A stretch of 64,000 bases of DNA from Bolinopsis microptera (Eukaryota > Ctenophora > Tentaculata > Lobata > Bolinopsidae). Positions 42,951 to 58,130 of this stretch are shown piece after piece (within the stretch, counting starts at the first letter, position 1; each line of letters begins with the position of its first letter). The stretch is from contig NC_087082.1 of NCBI RefSeq assembly GCF_026151205.1, positions 13,423,865 through 13,487,864 of the forward strand, written 5' to 3'. The notes under the pieces were generated by a model that saw nothing but the letters and a program-made list of their open reading frames with translations, ran no database searches and was not told where the DNA came from. The position numbers and the translations under genes are program-made.

Positions 42951-45739
42951 CACATGAGGTTTTGTAAATGGCAGGGCACCTTCAAGCTTAATATTTACCT
43001 TACTAAGCAGTACCAACGTGCGGGCGGCTTTATTTTTATGATATGATATGTTTTGATTGTTATTAAGTAAATACCAGAATTTAAATTTTTTTTCCTAAAA
43101 TTTTTTTTCCTCTATTATACTACACGCGCTGCGACTGTTAATGTTTTTTCAAATTTTTTGGCATATACGTGATTTATTTTTTGAATTTTGATAAATTTTA
43201 TACAAAAAGTTTCTCTAACCAAGCCCTCTTCGCTTGCAGTAGCGCGCGGCCAGAATACAAGTATAGAGCGCGTCACCAGTACCGTAGTCACAAGGCTATG
43301 TGGTTTGTCTAGTTGATGGCCCGACCGCGCACGAGTGCGCGGCTCCCCATTCTGTATCGTCACCATGTTTCACATAGCCATGTGTATATGTTACTGTCGT
43401 GACGCGCTTGTTTCACAAGCGCGTCCACGCAGCTACTGCAGCGTACGGCGGTCCGCGCTACTGCAAGCGAGAGGGCTCTTGGTTAGAGCAAGTCACCATA
43501 GTGAAACGACCGTGGGGGTCGCAACGCGTGATACAAGTGCTTTCGCGCCGCTGCGGGCGCGCTTGTTTCATAAGTCGGGCACGCGCTATACTGCAAGCGC
43601 AAGGGCTTTGGAGTAGAGCAAACTTTTGGGGTCACAACGTGGTACAAAAATATTCTTAGTGAGTCGCGCTTTTTATTTTCAAACTTTTTGCATACGTTGC
43701 GTGATCCATTTTGAAAAATGTTATGAATTTATTAAACAAAAATGTACAAAGAGTTTATGCCAAGTTGTTGAAGTATTATTATATTGACGGACATTGTTTT
43801 GACGGATGTTACTCGTCTAAGTTTCTTCGAAGTAGCGCGCGCCGCTTTCTTCTCGAAACGTTGGCAAGAGCTACGAAGTAGCGCGCGCCGTCCCGATCAT
43901 TAACATGGTCAAGACATTGTTAATTACTTTGTATGTAGTTTGATACGTGAAATTAACCATAATGGTCTGTTATATACACTTGCAACGTGCGCTAGTATAA
44001 AGATTATTTTGATGTTTGACCTTAAACTTGCTTCCCGGTGAATTTTACTGTCCACATTTAATTTGATACGGAATTTAACTTATGGTACCGATTTACCAAA
44101 TCAAAGACTAAACTTCTGCTTATTTGTTATAAACTGCCTCCACATTCTCCAACTCCTGCTGCCAGAGGAGACTCCAAATTATATACCAATGAATATATTA
44201 AACATAGATATCGACAACAGACTCCGAGAGTCTTGAAGTTCGGTTTCCACCGCCCCTGTGCAACCCGCCGGGTTAACGACGGAGGAGACCAGGGGACTTC
44301 CAGGGGAGGTCCATGGCTGCTACGTGCAACTCGTAGGAGTATGTAATGTTCATGCAACGTCCATTGTAGACTGCTCCTCTATTGTTGTTTTGAGTGTCCG
44401 ATCCAAAACCAAATCCTAGGGTACACGAGACGTGGAAGCCTGTGAGCGTGCTAGAGTCTGTTAAGTGTTGGGAGTCCTAGAGCACACGATCATGGTAGCC
44501 TGTGAGCGTGTTAAATCCTGGGGTTACACGAGACGTCGTAGCATGTGAGCATGTTAAATCCTAGGGTTACACGAGACATGGTAGCCGGTGAGCGTGTAGA
44601 CCGCTCTTCTATCGTTGTTTTGAGTGTCCGATCCTTAACCAAAACCTAGGGCCAGGTTACACGAGGCGTGGTAGGCCTGTGAACGTGTAAAATCTGGGGT
44701 TACACAAGACATGGTAGCCTGTGAGCGTGAGACCGCTCCTATTCGTTATTTTTGAGTGTCCGATCCTAATTCCTAAACCAAATCCTAGGGTACACGAGAC
44801 GTGGGAAGCCTGTGAGCGTGTTAGAGTCTGTTAAGTGTTCTAAGAGTCCTAGGTTACACAAGACGTGGTAGCCTGTGAGCACGTTAAATCCTAGGGTTTA
44901 CACGAGACTTGGTAGCCTGTGAGCGTGTAGAGCGCTCCTCTATCGTTGAGCCATTCATCCCAGGTTTGGTGAGGAGTTTCGTGGGGCATGTTATACCTTA
45001 TTTTTGGAAGAACTACCACTTTGAGATTAAGAAAGTGTACGAACATTTGAATTCTTTTAAAGAGTAGGACTGCGAATAAACATGCTAATAATATCGAATA
45101 GGTAATATTTTCCAATCCAATTTTCCCTAATGGTTCTTACTGGAAAAGCATATACATTATCGTTTTTATTTAAGTGTAATCAGTCTAATCACCCTTATCT
45201 TGGTTATGATTATAATGTGGGTTCTTTTTCAGGTTTATTGTTCCTAAACTGTTTTCGTGGCACTCTTGTGCATTTAAGTTGTTGTGCCACTAATATAAAA
45301 GATTAAGTTATTATATTAATTATTACTTATCACGTGATTAAAAGTGTTGGTACGCTAATAAATATCCCAAATATTTTGAAGGTACCATCAAATATACGGG
45401 TAAGGTCCTTCCTATTTAACTTTGAAACACGTTTATTTTTATAAATATGCTGAGTTGACTGGACATCATTAGCATAAGATTCCCTACCAAGTTGAAGGTA
45501 TAATGAAAATGTTCCACAGATAAACTGTCACGTGATTACCCCTAGATCTTTACCCTGGCCTGTCGACCAGCCTGGCATAGAAGATGTGTAGAATGTATAA
45601 AAATCATAGGCAAATGAGAGAATGATTAAATTGCTAGGATTTGGACCCTGGACCTAACCATTCGGCCACCTATCCCTATGTAACTATCGCTTCTTATCAG
45701 CAATCACGTAACTAGTCCTTGATTCATCATTGGAAACTA

Positions 45740-45877
45740 TTGAATCCCACAGTGACAGATGCAGATGTTTTTAAAGTGCTTGACTAGATTCAGTCTATGA
45801 CAGCTGGCTTCTTGAATTGATGTCTGTAATTCAAGATGGACATATCCTACTATCGAGAGCACAAGTATGATTCAGGT
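45740..45877 (+). pseudogene. Vma22-like exon, unit 2 left arm
   Basis: Same exon; the ATG is broken by an inserted T (ACTATTGAATCCC) and indels follow. Confidence 0.35.
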
Positions 45878-46029
45878 ATTTTTATTAAATATTCCTCTAT
45901 TTCCTTTATTGACGGCCCCAACGTTAATGTTGCTCTTGCTATGTGTTGGTTCAGCCGAATTAATTATTTATGTAATCAAGTTTATTTTTCTCTTTTAGTT
46001 AGTTTGTCATCCGGCCAAACATTAAGCAA

Positions 46030-46534
46030 CTTATTTGTTTGAGAACCAGTTTTGGTTTTTAGGGAAGAGTCACGTCAACTAACCACGCCCTTAATTACTC
46101 AGTTGACTATGTAAACTCCCATATAAAGGAAAAGCACATGTTATAGGTATCTTTATTGACTTATCAAAGGCATTTGACACTATCAGTCACGATAGAACTT
46201 CTCTAAAACTTGACAAATATGGTATAAAGAGGTAACGCAAACGAGCTTATTGGAAGTTACCTATCTAACAGACAGCAGTACGTTTCAGTTTTAGGTGAGG
46301 AATCTGATAACCTCCCTGTTATTTTGTGGAGTACCACAAGGTAGTGTTTAGGACCGCTACTGTTTATAATTTACATATACGATATCATAACTCATCAGAC
46401 CTAGGAAAATTTATACTTTCTCGCTGATGACACCAATATATTTGTAGTCGACAAATCGTCCAGAATCTCTACCAAAAAGCTAATACTATAATGAATTCTG
46501 TTTACAATTATAAGAATATGCAATCTTCTCCACA
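46030..46534 (+). pseudogene. reverse transcriptase fragment, unit 2 loop
   Basis: Same palm-domain piece as unit 1 with several single-base indels (for example GGTTTTTAGGGAAG) that break the frame. Confidence 0.8.
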
Positions 46535-46580
46535 TTGGGGCCGTCATAAAGGAAATTGAGGAATATTTTAATAAACATAC

Positions 46581-46706
46581 CTGAATCATATTGTGCTCTC
46601 GATAGTAGGATAGTCCATCTTGAATGACAGCACACAATTCAATGATCAGCTGTTCATAGTCTGAAATCTTGTCAAGCACTTTAAAAACATCTGCATCTGT
46701 CACTGT
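46581..46706 (-). pseudogene. Vma22-like exon, unit 2 right arm
   Basis: Same exon; its frame from TDADVFKVLDKISDYEQL to AVIQDG is clean, but extra G bases disturb the start. Confidence 0.35.
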
Positions 46707-49522
46707 GGGGATTCATAGTTTCCTATGAGTGAATCAGGACTAGTTTACGTGATGCTTGATTAGATGAGATAGTTACTTAGGGATAGGTGGCCGAATGGTT
46801 AGGTCCAGGGTCCAAATCCTAGATTTAATATCATAAACATGGTATGATTTTTATACATGCTACACATCTTATATGCCATGGCTGTCGACAGGCCAGGGTA
46901 AAAGTTAGGGGTAATCACGTGCAGTTTATCTGTGGAACATTTTCATTTTAACCCTTCACCTGTAGGGATTCTTATGCAAATGTTGTCCAGTCAACTCAGG
47001 CCAAATTATAAAAATAACCGTGATTCAAAGTTAAATGTGGAAGGACCTTAGCCCGTATATTTGATGGGTTACCCTTCAAAATATTTGGGGATATTTATTA
47101 GCGTAGCACAATACTTTTAATCAGTGATAAGTAATAATAATAATAATAACTTAAACTTTTATATTAGTGGCACAACAACTTAAAATGCACAAGTGTGCCA
47201 CGAAAACAGTTTAGGATACAATAAAACCTAAAAAGCAACCCACATTATATTCTAAACCAGATAAGGGTGATTAGACTTGATACACTAAATAAACGATAAT
47301 GTATATGCATTTTCCAGTAGAACCAATTAGGGAAAACTAGGATTGAAAAATATTAATATACGATATTATTAGCATGTTTTTCAGATACACTTTAAAAGAT
47401 TCCAATGTTGTACAATTCTTAATCTCAAGTGGTAGTTCTTCCATAATTAAGGTGTATAACATGCCCCACGAAACACCTCACCAAACCTGGGATGAATGGC
47501 TCAACGATAGAGTGAGCGCTCTACACGCTCACAGGCTACCAAGTCTCGTGTAACCCTAGGATTTAACGTGCTCACAGGCTACCACGTCTTGTGTAACCCT
47601 AGGACTCTTAGAACACTTAACAGACTCTAACACGCTCACAGGCTTCCACGTCTCGTGTACCCTAGGATTTGGTTTAGGGAATTAGGATCGGACACTCAAA
47701 ATAACGATAGAGGGAGCGGTCCTACACGCTCACAGGCTACCATGTCTTGTGTAACCCCAGGATTTTACACGTTCACAGGCTACCACGCCTCGTGTAACCT
47801 GGCCCTAGGTTTTGGTTTTGGATCGGACACTCAAAACAACGATATAGAGCGGTCTACACGCTCACAGGCTACCATGTCTCGTGTAACCCTAGGATTTTAA
47901 CATGCTCACAGGCTACGACGTCTCGTGTAACCCCAGGATTTAACACGCTCACAGGCTACCATGTCTCGTGTAGCTCTAGACTCCAACACTTAACAGACTC
48001 TAGCACGCTCACAGGCTTCCACGTCTCGTGTACCCTAGGTTTTGGTTTTGGATCGGACACTCAAAACAACAATAGAGGAGCAGTCTACAATGACGTTGCA
48101 TGAACATTACATACTCCTACGAGTTTGCACGTAGCAGGCCATGACCTCCCCTGGAAGTCCCTGTCTCTCCGTCGTTAACCCCGGCGGTGGTTTGCACCAG
48201 GGGCGGTGGTAACCGAACTTCAAGACTCTCGAGTCTGTTGGTCGATATCTATGTTTAATATATTCATGGTATTTAATTTGGGAGTCTCTCTGGCAGCAGA
48301 GTTGGAGAATGTGGAGGCAGTTTATAACAAAATAAGCAGAAGTTTAGTCTTTGATTTTGGTAAATCGGTACCATAAGTTAAATTTCGGTATCAAATTAAA
48401 ATGTGGACAGTAAAATTCACCGGGAAGCAAGTTTAGGTCAAACATCAAAATAATCTTTATACTAGCGCACGTGCAAGTGTATATAACATACCAATATGGT
48501 TTAATTTCACGTATCAAATACATACAAAGTAATTAACAATAGTCTTGACCATTGTTAATGATCGGGCCCGGCGCGCGCTACTTCGTAGCTCTTGCCAACG
48601 TTTCGAGAAGAAAGCGGCGCGCGCTACTTCGAAGAAACTTAGACGAGTAACATCCGTCAAACAATGTCCGTCAATATAATAATACTTCACAACTTGGCAT
48701 AAATCTTTGTACATTTTTGTTTAATAAATTCATAACATTTTTCAAATGGATCACGCAACGTATGCAAAAAGTTTGAAAAATAAAAAGCGCGACTCACTAA
48801 GAATATTTTTGTACCACGTTGTGACCCAAAGTTTGCTCTATCCAAAGCCCTTGCGCTTGCAGTATAGCGCGTGCCCTACTTATGAAACAAGCGCGCCCGC
48901 AGCGGCGCGAAAGCACTTGTATCACGCGTTGCGACCCCCACGGGACGTTTCACTATGGTGACTTGCTCTAACCAGAGCCCTCTCGCTTGCAGTAGCGCGC
49001 GAACCACCGCCGTAGCTGCAGTAGCTGCGTGACGCGCTTTGTGAAACAAGCGCGTCACGCAGTACTACGTATACACATGGGCTAGTTGAAAATGGTGACG
49101 AACAGGGGGAGCCGCGCACTCGTGCGCGGCGGGCCATACAACATATGACAACACATTAGCCATGTGACTACGCGTACTGCGTGACGCGCTTTAATTACTT
49201 GTTTCATGGGCCGCGCGCTACTGCAAGCGAGAGGGCTCTGGTATGAGCAGAACTTTTTGTATAAAATTTATCAAAATCAAAAAATAAATCACGTATATGC
49301 CAAAAAATTTGAAAAAACATTAACAGTGCAGTCGCGTTTAGTATAATAGAGGAAAACAAATTTTAGGAAAACAAATTTTAAATTCTGGGTATTATTAATA
49401 ACAATCAAAACATATCATATCATAAAAATAAAGCCGCGCGTTGGATTGACTGCCTTAGTAAGGTAAATATTTTAAGCTTGAAGGTGCCCTGCGCATTTAC
49501 AAAACCTCATGTGGGCGATCAC

Positions 49523-50062
49523 ATGATCACGAGGACTTGTGAGCGCAAAAGGGGTGGATATGTATCTCTTCGCCACAACTCATTGAGGGATGTGATTAGC
49601 AGAGCTATTAGAAACTGCTGGCTGTAAAGATGTTACCACTGAACCTCTCCTCATTCCTGTCAACGGGAGAGAACTTCCTGCAGGGGCCAACAAAGCAGAT
49701 GGAGCTAGATTAGATGTTAGTGCTAGGAGTGTATGGAACTCATTGGAAAGGGCATTTTTAGATGTAAGAGTATTTCATGCTCAAGCTCCTTCCAATAAGG
49801 CTTTGGATCTCCAACCACTATGTAAAATACTCACGAGAGACAGAAAAAGAATTTATACAATAAAAGGATTGTAAAAGTGAACATGGGACGTTTACACCGA
49901 TAGTCCTATTATATCAACCACGGGGGGTATGGGAAGGGAAGCTAATAAGTTCTTCAAGAAATTAGCGATAAACTTTCTAGGAAATCAGGGCCAACGGTAT
50001 AGTGAGGCAATGACATTATTAGGAAGAGAGTAAGATTTGACCTATTGAGAACAACAGTCTAG
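49523..50062 (+). pseudogene. nuclease-like domain, unit 2 right arm
   Basis: Same domain in inverted orientation, broken by indels; TAG at 50060-50062. Confidence 0.55.
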
Positions 50063-50447
50063 TCTTAGCTCTTAGAGGAGAGAGAGGGTTAAAAAGTAGT
50101 AGTGCAGTAAAAATAGCAGAGATTAGTATAAATTTGGAGCCAGTTCTTTAAACTGGCTTACTTATACTACTTAAAGGGTGTTTATAAATTTTATTTGATG
50201 TTCTACTGAATTTATATTGAATTTTTATATAGGGTAATTATTCAAACAATATACACATAATATAATAATTACCCTATAATAAAAATTCAATAATAATTCA
50301 GTAGAAGCACTAAATAAAATTTATAAGACACCCTTTAAGTAGTAAAAGTAAGGCCAGTTTAAAGAACTGGCTCCAAATTATGACCTAATTCTGCTATTTT
50401 TACTGCACTACTACTTTTTAACCCTCTCTCTCCTCTAAGAGCTATGA

Positions 50448-50996
50448 CTAGACTGTTGTTTCTCAATAGGTCTAATCTTACTCTCTTCCTAATAAATGTT
50501 CATTGCCCGTCACTATACCGTTGGCCTGATTTCCTAGAAAGGTTTATCCGCTAATTTCTTGAAGAACTTATTAGGCTTCCCTTCCCATACCCCCCGTGGT
50601 TGATATAATAGGACTATCGTGTAAACGTCCCATGTTCCACTTTTACAATCCTTTTATTGTATAAATTCTTTTTCTGTCTCTCGTGAGTATTTACATAGTG
50701 GTTGGGAGATCCAAAAGCCTTATTGGAAGGAGGCTTGAGCATGAAATACTCTTACATCTAAAAATGCCCTTTCAATGAGTTCATACACTCCTAGCACTAA
50801 CATCTAATCTAGCTCCATCTGCTTTGTTGGCCCCCTGCAGGGAAGTTCTCTCCCGTTGACAGGAATGGAGGAGAGGTTCAGTGGGTAACATCTTACAGCC
50901 AGCAGTTTCTAATAGCTCTGCTATCACATCCCTCAATGAGTTGTGGCGAAGAGATACATATCCACCCTTTTTGCGCTCACAAGTCCTCGTGATCAT
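50448..50996 (-). pseudogene. nuclease-like domain, unit 3 left arm
   Basis: Same domain; the first 70 codons are open (50781-50996), then frameshifts follow. Confidence 0.55.
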
Positions 50997-53787
50997 GTGA
51001 TCGCCACATGAGGTTTTGTAAATGCGCAGGGCACTTCATGCTTAAAATATTTACCTTACTAAGGCAGTCAACCAACGCGCGGCTTTATTTTTATGATATG
51101 ATATGTTTTGATTGTTATTAATAAAGTACCAGAATTTAAATTGTTTTCCTAAAATTTGTTTTCCTCTATTATACTAAACGCGCTGCAGTTCTGTTAATGT
51201 TTTTTCAAATTTTTTGCATATACGTGATTTATTTTTGATTTTGATAAATTATTAAAAAAGTTTGCTCTAACCAGAGCCCTCTCGCTTGCAGTAGCGCGCG
51301 GGCCATGAAACAAGTAATAAAAGCGCGTCACGCAGTACGCGTAGTCACATGGCTATGTGTTGTCATATGTTGTATGGCCCGCCTGCGCACGAGTGCGCGG
51401 CTCCCCCTGTATCGTCACCATTTTCACATAGCCATGTGTATACGTGTACTGCGTGACGCGCTTGTTTCACAAGCGCGTCACGCAGCTACTGCAGCTACGG
51501 CGGTCGCGCGCTACTGCAAGCGAGAGGGCTCTGGTTAGAGCAAGTCACCATAGTGAAACGACCGTGGGGGTCGCAACGCGTGATACAAGTGCTTTCGCGC
51601 CGCTGCGGGGCGCGCTTGTTTCATAAGTCGGGGCACGCGCTATACTGCAAGCGCAAGGGAGTTGGATAGAGCAAACTTTGGGTCAGCAACGTGGTACAAA
51701 AATATTCTTAGTGAGTCGCGCTTTTATTTTTCAAACTTTTTGCATACGTTGCGTGATCCATTGAAAAATGTTATGAATTTATTAAACAAAAATGTACAAA
51801 GATTTATGCCAAGTTGTGAAGTAATTATTATATTGACGGACATTGTTTGACGGATGTTACTCGTCTAAGTTTCTTCGAAGTAGCGCGCGCCGCTTTCTTC
51901 TCGAAACGTTGCAAGACTACGAAGTAGCGCGCGCCGGGCCGATCATTAACAATGGTCAAGACATTGTTAATTACTTTGTATGTATTTGATACGTGAAATT
52001 AACCATATTGGTCTGTTATATACACTTGCAACGTGCGCTAGAATAAAGATTATTTTGATGTTTGACCTAAACTTGCTTCCCGGTGAATTTTACTGTCCAC
52101 ATTTTAATTTGATACCGAATTTAACTTATGGTACCGATTTACCAAATACAAAGACTAAACTTCTGCTTAATTGTTATAAACTGCCTCCACATTCTCCAAC
52201 TCCTGCTGCCAGAGAGACTCCAATTATATACCATGATTATATTAAACATAGAGATCGACAACAGACTCCGAGAGTCTTGAAGTTCGGTTACCACCGCCCC
52301 TGGTGCAACCCCGCCGGGTTAACGACGGAGAGACAGGGACTTCCAGGGGAGGTCATGGCCTGCTACGTGCAACTCGTAGGAGTATGTAATGTTCATGCAA
52401 CGTCATTGTAGACTGCTCCTCTATTGTTTGTTTTGAGTGTCCCGATCCAAAACCAAATCCTAGGGTACACGAGACGTGGAAGCCTGTGAGCGTGCTAGAG
52501 TCTGTTAAGTGTTGGAGTCCTAGAGCGACACGAGACATGGTAGCCTGTGAGCGTGTAAATCCTGGGGGTTACACGAGACGTCGTAGCCTGTGAGCATGTT
52601 AAATCCTAGGGTTACACGAGACATGGTAGCCTGTGAGCGTGTAGACCGCTCTTCTATCGTTGTTTTGAGTGTCCGATCCAAACCAAAACCTAGGGCCAGG
52701 TTACACGAGGGCGTGGTATGCCTGTGGGGGGGGAACGTGTAAAATCCTGGGGTTACACAAGACATGGTAGCCTGTGAGCGTGTGACCGCTCCTCTATCGT
52801 TATTTTGAGTGTCCGATCCTAATTCCTAAACCAAATCCGTAGGGTACACGAGACGTGGGGGAAGGCCTGTGAGCGTGTTAGAGTCTGTTATGTGTTCTAA
52901 GGAGTCCTAGGGTTACACAAGACGTTGGTAGCCTGTGAGCACGTTAAATCCTAGGGTTACACGAGACTTGGGTAGCCTGTGAGCGTGTAGAGCGCTCCTC
53001 TATCGTTGAGCCATTCATCCCAGGTTTGGGTGAGGTGTTTCGTGGGGCATGTTATACACTTAATTAGTGGAAGAACTACCACTTGAGATTAAGAATTGTA
53101 CAACATTGGAATCTTTAAAAGTGTATCTGAAAAACATGCTAATAATATCGTATATTAAGTATTTTTCAATCCTAGTTTTCCCTAATTGGTTCTACTGGAA
53201 AATGCATAACATTATCGTTTTTTAGTGTATCAAGTCTAATCACCCTTATCTGGTTTAGAATATAATGTGGGTTGCTTTTTTCAGGTTTTATTGTATCCTA
53301 AACTGTTTCGTGGGCACACTTGTGCATTTTAAGTTGTTGTGCCACTAATATAAAAGTTTAAGTTATTATTATTATTATTACTTATCACTGATTAAAAGTA
53401 TTGTGTACGCTAATAAATATCCAAATATTTTGAAGGGTACCATCAAAATATACGGGTAAGGTCCTTCCTCATTTAACTTTGAATCACGGTTATTTTTATA
53501 ATTTTGCTGAGTTGACTGACAACATTGCATAAGAATCCCTACCAGTGAAGGTAAAATGAAAATGTTCCACAGATAAACTGCACGTGATTACCCCTAACTT
53601 TACCCTGGCCTTGTCGACCAGCCATGGCATATAGATGTTTAGCATGTATAAAAATCATACCATGATTATGTATATTAAATCTAGGATTTGGACCCTGGAC
53701 CTAACCATTCGGCCCACCTATCCCTAAGTAACTATCTCATCTAATCAGCAACCACTTAACTAGGTTCCTGATTCATCATAGGAAACT

Positions 53788-53932
53788 ATGAATCCCACAG
53801 TGACAGGATGCAGATTGTGTTTTAAAAGGCTTGACAAGATTTTCAGACTATGAACAGCTGCTCATTGATTTGTGTTCTGTCATTCAAGATGGACCAAATC
53901 CTACATAACGATAGCAAATATGATTCAGGTTA
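53788..53932 (+). pseudogene. Vma22-like exon, unit 3 left arm
   Basis: Same exon with many indels and an altered donor (CAGGTTATG). Confidence 0.3.
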
Positions 53933-54079
53933 TGTTTTATTAAATTATTCCCGCATTTCCTTTATGACTGGCCCCCACTTAATGTGCATCTTGCTATGTG
54001 TTTGTTCATAGCCGAATTAATTATTATTTAATCAAGTTTTCGTTTTCTCTTTTAGTTAGTTGTCATCCGGCCAAACATT

Positions 54080-54610
54080 ACATCTTATTTGTTTTGAGAC
54101 CAGTTTGGGTTTAGGAAGAGTCACTCAACTAACCACGCCCTTAATTACTCAGGTTGACTTATGTAAACTCTCCCCCCCCCATATAAAGGAAAAAGCATCA
54201 TGTATTAGGGTATCTTTTATTGTCTTATCAAAGTCCAACCGCATTTGACACTAATCAGTCACGATAAACTTCTCTATGAAAACATGACAAATAGGTATAG
54301 AGAGGTAACGCAAACGAGCTTATAGGAAGTTACCTATCTACAGACAGCAGTACGTTTTAAGTTTTAGGTGAGGAATCTTATAAACGTCCCTGTTATTTTG
54401 GAGTACCACAAGGTAGTGTTTAGACCGCTACTGTTTAAATTTCCATATACGATACTATTACTCAATCATACCTAGGACAATTTATACTTTTCGCTGATGA
54501 CACCCCCCACCAATATATTTGTAGTCGACATTCTTGACCCAAATCTCTACCAAAAAGCTATAACTTAATGAATTCTGTTTACAATTATATGAAATGTCAT
54601 CTTCTCCACA
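54080..54610 (+). pseudogene. reverse transcriptase fragment, unit 3 loop
   Basis: Same piece, with many indels and short C-runs (for example CTCTCCCCCCCCC near 54170) not present in other units. Confidence 0.75.
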
Positions 54611-54649
54611 TTGGGGCCGCATAAAGGAAATTGAGGAATATTAATAACA

Positions 54650-54795
54650 TACCAGAATCAGATTTGTGCTCCTCTCGAAGTAAATGGATATGTCCCATCT
54701 TGATTGACAGCACACAATTCAATGAGCACGGTTCAATCTGAAATCTTGTCAGCACTTTAAAAAACATCTCATCTTGTCACGTGGGATGCTAGATT
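54650..54795 (-). pseudogene. Vma22-like exon, unit 3 right arm
   Basis: Same exon, heavily disturbed by indels. Confidence 0.3.
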
Positions 54796-57591
54796 CCCTA
54801 TGATGACTCAGTACAAGTTAACGTGATGTGCTGATTATATGAGATAAGTTTACTTAGGTGATTAGGTGCCGAATGGTTGGTCCAGGGTCCAAATCCTAGA
54901 TTCATATGCATTAATCGAAGGATGATTTTTATACATCTACAACATCTTATATCCATGGCTGTCGACAGCCATGGTAAAAGTTAGGGTAATCCGTGCAGTT
55001 TATCTTTGGAACATTTTCATTTTAACCTTCACCTGTGAGGGTAGGATTCTTATTGCAATGTCTGTCCAGCCACTCAGCCAAATTATAAAAATAACCGGCG
55101 TCAAAGTTAAATGAGGAAGACTTACCCGTGTATTTGATGTACCCCCTTCAAAATATTTTTATATTTATAGCGTACCACAAACTTTAATCAGTTATAAGTA
55201 ATAATAATAATCATCAACTTAAACTTTTAGTATTATTGCACAACAACTTAAAATGCACAAGTTGTGCCACGAAAACAGTTAGGATACAATAAAACCTGAA
55301 AAGCAACCCCACATTAATTCTAAACCGATAATTGTGGATTAGACTTGATACACTATATAAACGATAGAGTATATGGCATTTCCATGACCAATAGGAAAAC
55401 TTGGATTGAAAAATATAAATATACGAATATTATTAGCATGTTTTTCAGATACACTTTAAAAGATTCCAATGTTGTACAATTCGTAATCTCAAGTGGTAGT
55501 TCATCCATAATTTAAGTTGTGGAACATCCCCACGCAACACCTCACCAAACCTGGGATGAATGTCTTCAACGATAGAGGAGCCTCCTACAACCTCACAGGC
55601 TACCAAGTCTCGTGTAAACCCAAGGATTTAACGTGCTCACAGGCTACAGTCTTGTTCACCCTAGGACTCTGAGAACACATTAACAGACTCTAACTACGCT
55701 CACCAGATTCCACGTCTCGTGTACCCTAGGATTTGGTTTAAATTAGATCGGACACGCAAAATAAACGATAGAGGAGCGTCATACACGCTCACTAGGCTAC
55801 CTATGTCTTGTGTAACCCCAGATTTTTACACTTTCACTAGGCTACCACGCCTCGTGTAACCTGGCCAAGTTTTTTGGTTTTGTGTCGTGACACGTCAAAA
55901 CAGACGATATAAGAGCGGTCTAACCACGCCTCACAGGCTACCATGACTCGTGTAACCCTAGATTAAACATGCTCACAGCTACGACTCTCGTGTAACCCCA
56001 GGAATTAACACGCTCTACAGGCGTACCCATGTCTCGTGTATCTCTAGGACCTCAACACTTTACAGACCCTAGCACGCTCACAGCTTCCCACGTCCCTCGG
56101 GTACCCTAGATTTGGTTTTGGATCGGACGTCTCAAACAACAATAGAGGAGCAGACCTTACTACAATGACGTTTGGCATAACATTACATACTCCTACTAGT
56201 TGCACGTAGCAGCATGACCTCCCCTGGAAGTCCCTGTCTCTCTCGTCGTTAACCCGCGGGGGTTGCACCAGGTGCGTGGTAACCGAAACTTCATAGACCT
56301 CGAGTCTGTGTCGTTATCTATTTTTAATATATTCATGGTAGTATAATTTTGGGATCTCTCTGGCAGCAGAGTGGGAGAATGTGAGGCAGTTATAACAATA
56401 TAAGCAGAAGTTTTAGTCTTTGATTTGGTAAATCGGTACCATATTAAATCCGTTATCAAATTAAATGTGGACAAGTAAAATTCACCGGAAGCAATTTAGT
56501 CAAACGTCTAAATAATCTTTATACTACGCACGTTGCAATGTTTAAAACCCAACCAATATGGTTAATTTCACGTATCAATACATACAAAGTAATTAACAAT
56601 TCCTTGACCATTGTAATGATCCGCCCCGGCGCCGCGCTACTTCGTTCGAGCTCCTTGCCAACGTTCTTTCGAGAGAAAGCGGCGTCGCGTACTTCGAAGG
56701 AAACTTTAGACGAGTAACATCCGCTTCAATAACAATGTCCGTCAATAAAATAATACTTCACAACTTTGCATAAATCTTTGTACATTTTTGTTTAATAAAT
56801 TCATAACATTTTCAAATGGATCACGCAACGTAATTCAAAAAGTTGAAAAATAAAAAGCGCGACTCACTAAGGAATATTTTTGTACCACGTGTGACCCAAA
56901 GTTTGCTCTACCAAAGCCCTTGCGCTTGCAGTATAGCGCGTGCCCGACATATGATACAAGCGCGCACGCAAGCGTCGCGAAAGCAACTTGACTCACGCGT
57001 TGCGACCCCCACACGGTCCGTTTTTCACTAAGGTGACTTGCCTAACCAGAGCCCTCTCGCTGCAGTAGCGCGCAACCGCCGTAGCTGCAGTCTGCGTGAC
57101 GCGGCTTTGTGAAACAATCGCGTCACGCAGTACACGAATACTCAAAGGCTATGTTAAAATGGTACGAACAGGGGGAAGCCGCGCACACTTCGTGCGCGGC
57201 CGGGCCATACAAATATGACATACACATAGCCATGTGACTACGCGTACTGGCGTGAACGCTCTTTATTACTTGTTTCATGCCTGGCGCGCTACTGCCACGA
57301 AGGGCTCTGGGTAGAGCAAACTTTTTGTAAAAATGTTATCAAAATCAAAAAATAAATCACGTATAATTCCAAAAATTAAAAAAACATTAACATGCAGCGC
57401 GTTTTAGTATTAAGAGAGGAAACCAAATTTTAGAGAAACAATTTAATTAAATATCTGGTAGTTATTAATAACAATCAAAACATAACATATCTATAAATAA
57501 AGCCGCGCTTGGTTGACTGGCCTTCATCTAGTAAGGTAAATAATTTATGCTTGAAGGTGCACTGCGCATTTTACAAACCTCATGTGGCTAT

Positions 57592-58130
57592 CACATATCA
57601 AAGAGGACTTGTGACGCAAAGGGGTGGATATGTATCACTTCGCTTCGCACAACACATTGAAGGATGTGATAGCAGAGCTATTAGAAACTGCTGGCTGTAA
57701 AGATGTTACCACGAACCTCTCCTCTTTCTGCAACGGGAAGAACTTCCTGCAGGGGCCCAACAAAGCGATGGAGCTAGATTAGAAGTTATGCTAGGAGTGT
57801 ATGGAACTCATTGGAAAGGGCAATTTTTAGATGTAAAGAGTATTTTCCTGCTCAAGCTTCCTTCCAGATAAGGCTTTTGATCTCCAACCACAATGTACAA
57901 TCTCACAGAGACAGAAAAGAATTTATTACAAGAAAAGATTTAAAAGGTGAACATGGACGTTTTACACCGATAGTCCCTATTATATCAACCACGGGGGTAT
58001 GGTAGGGAAGCTAATAAGTCTTCAAGAAATTAGCGATAACTTCTAGGAAAACAGAGGCCAACGGTATAGTGAGGCAAAACATTTAATAGGAAGAGAGTAA
58101 GATTTTGACCTATGTTAGAACAACATCTAG
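57592..58130 (+). pseudogene. nuclease-like domain, unit 3 right arm
   Basis: Same domain in inverted orientation, with the heaviest indel load of the copies. Confidence 0.5.

Larger units (their letters stand above)
42191..50236. repeat. 8-kb unit 2
   Basis: Left arm 42191 to about 45921, loop 45922-46534, right arm 46535 to about 50226. Same content as unit 1. The left arm carries many single-base insertions relative to unit 1. Confidence 0.88.
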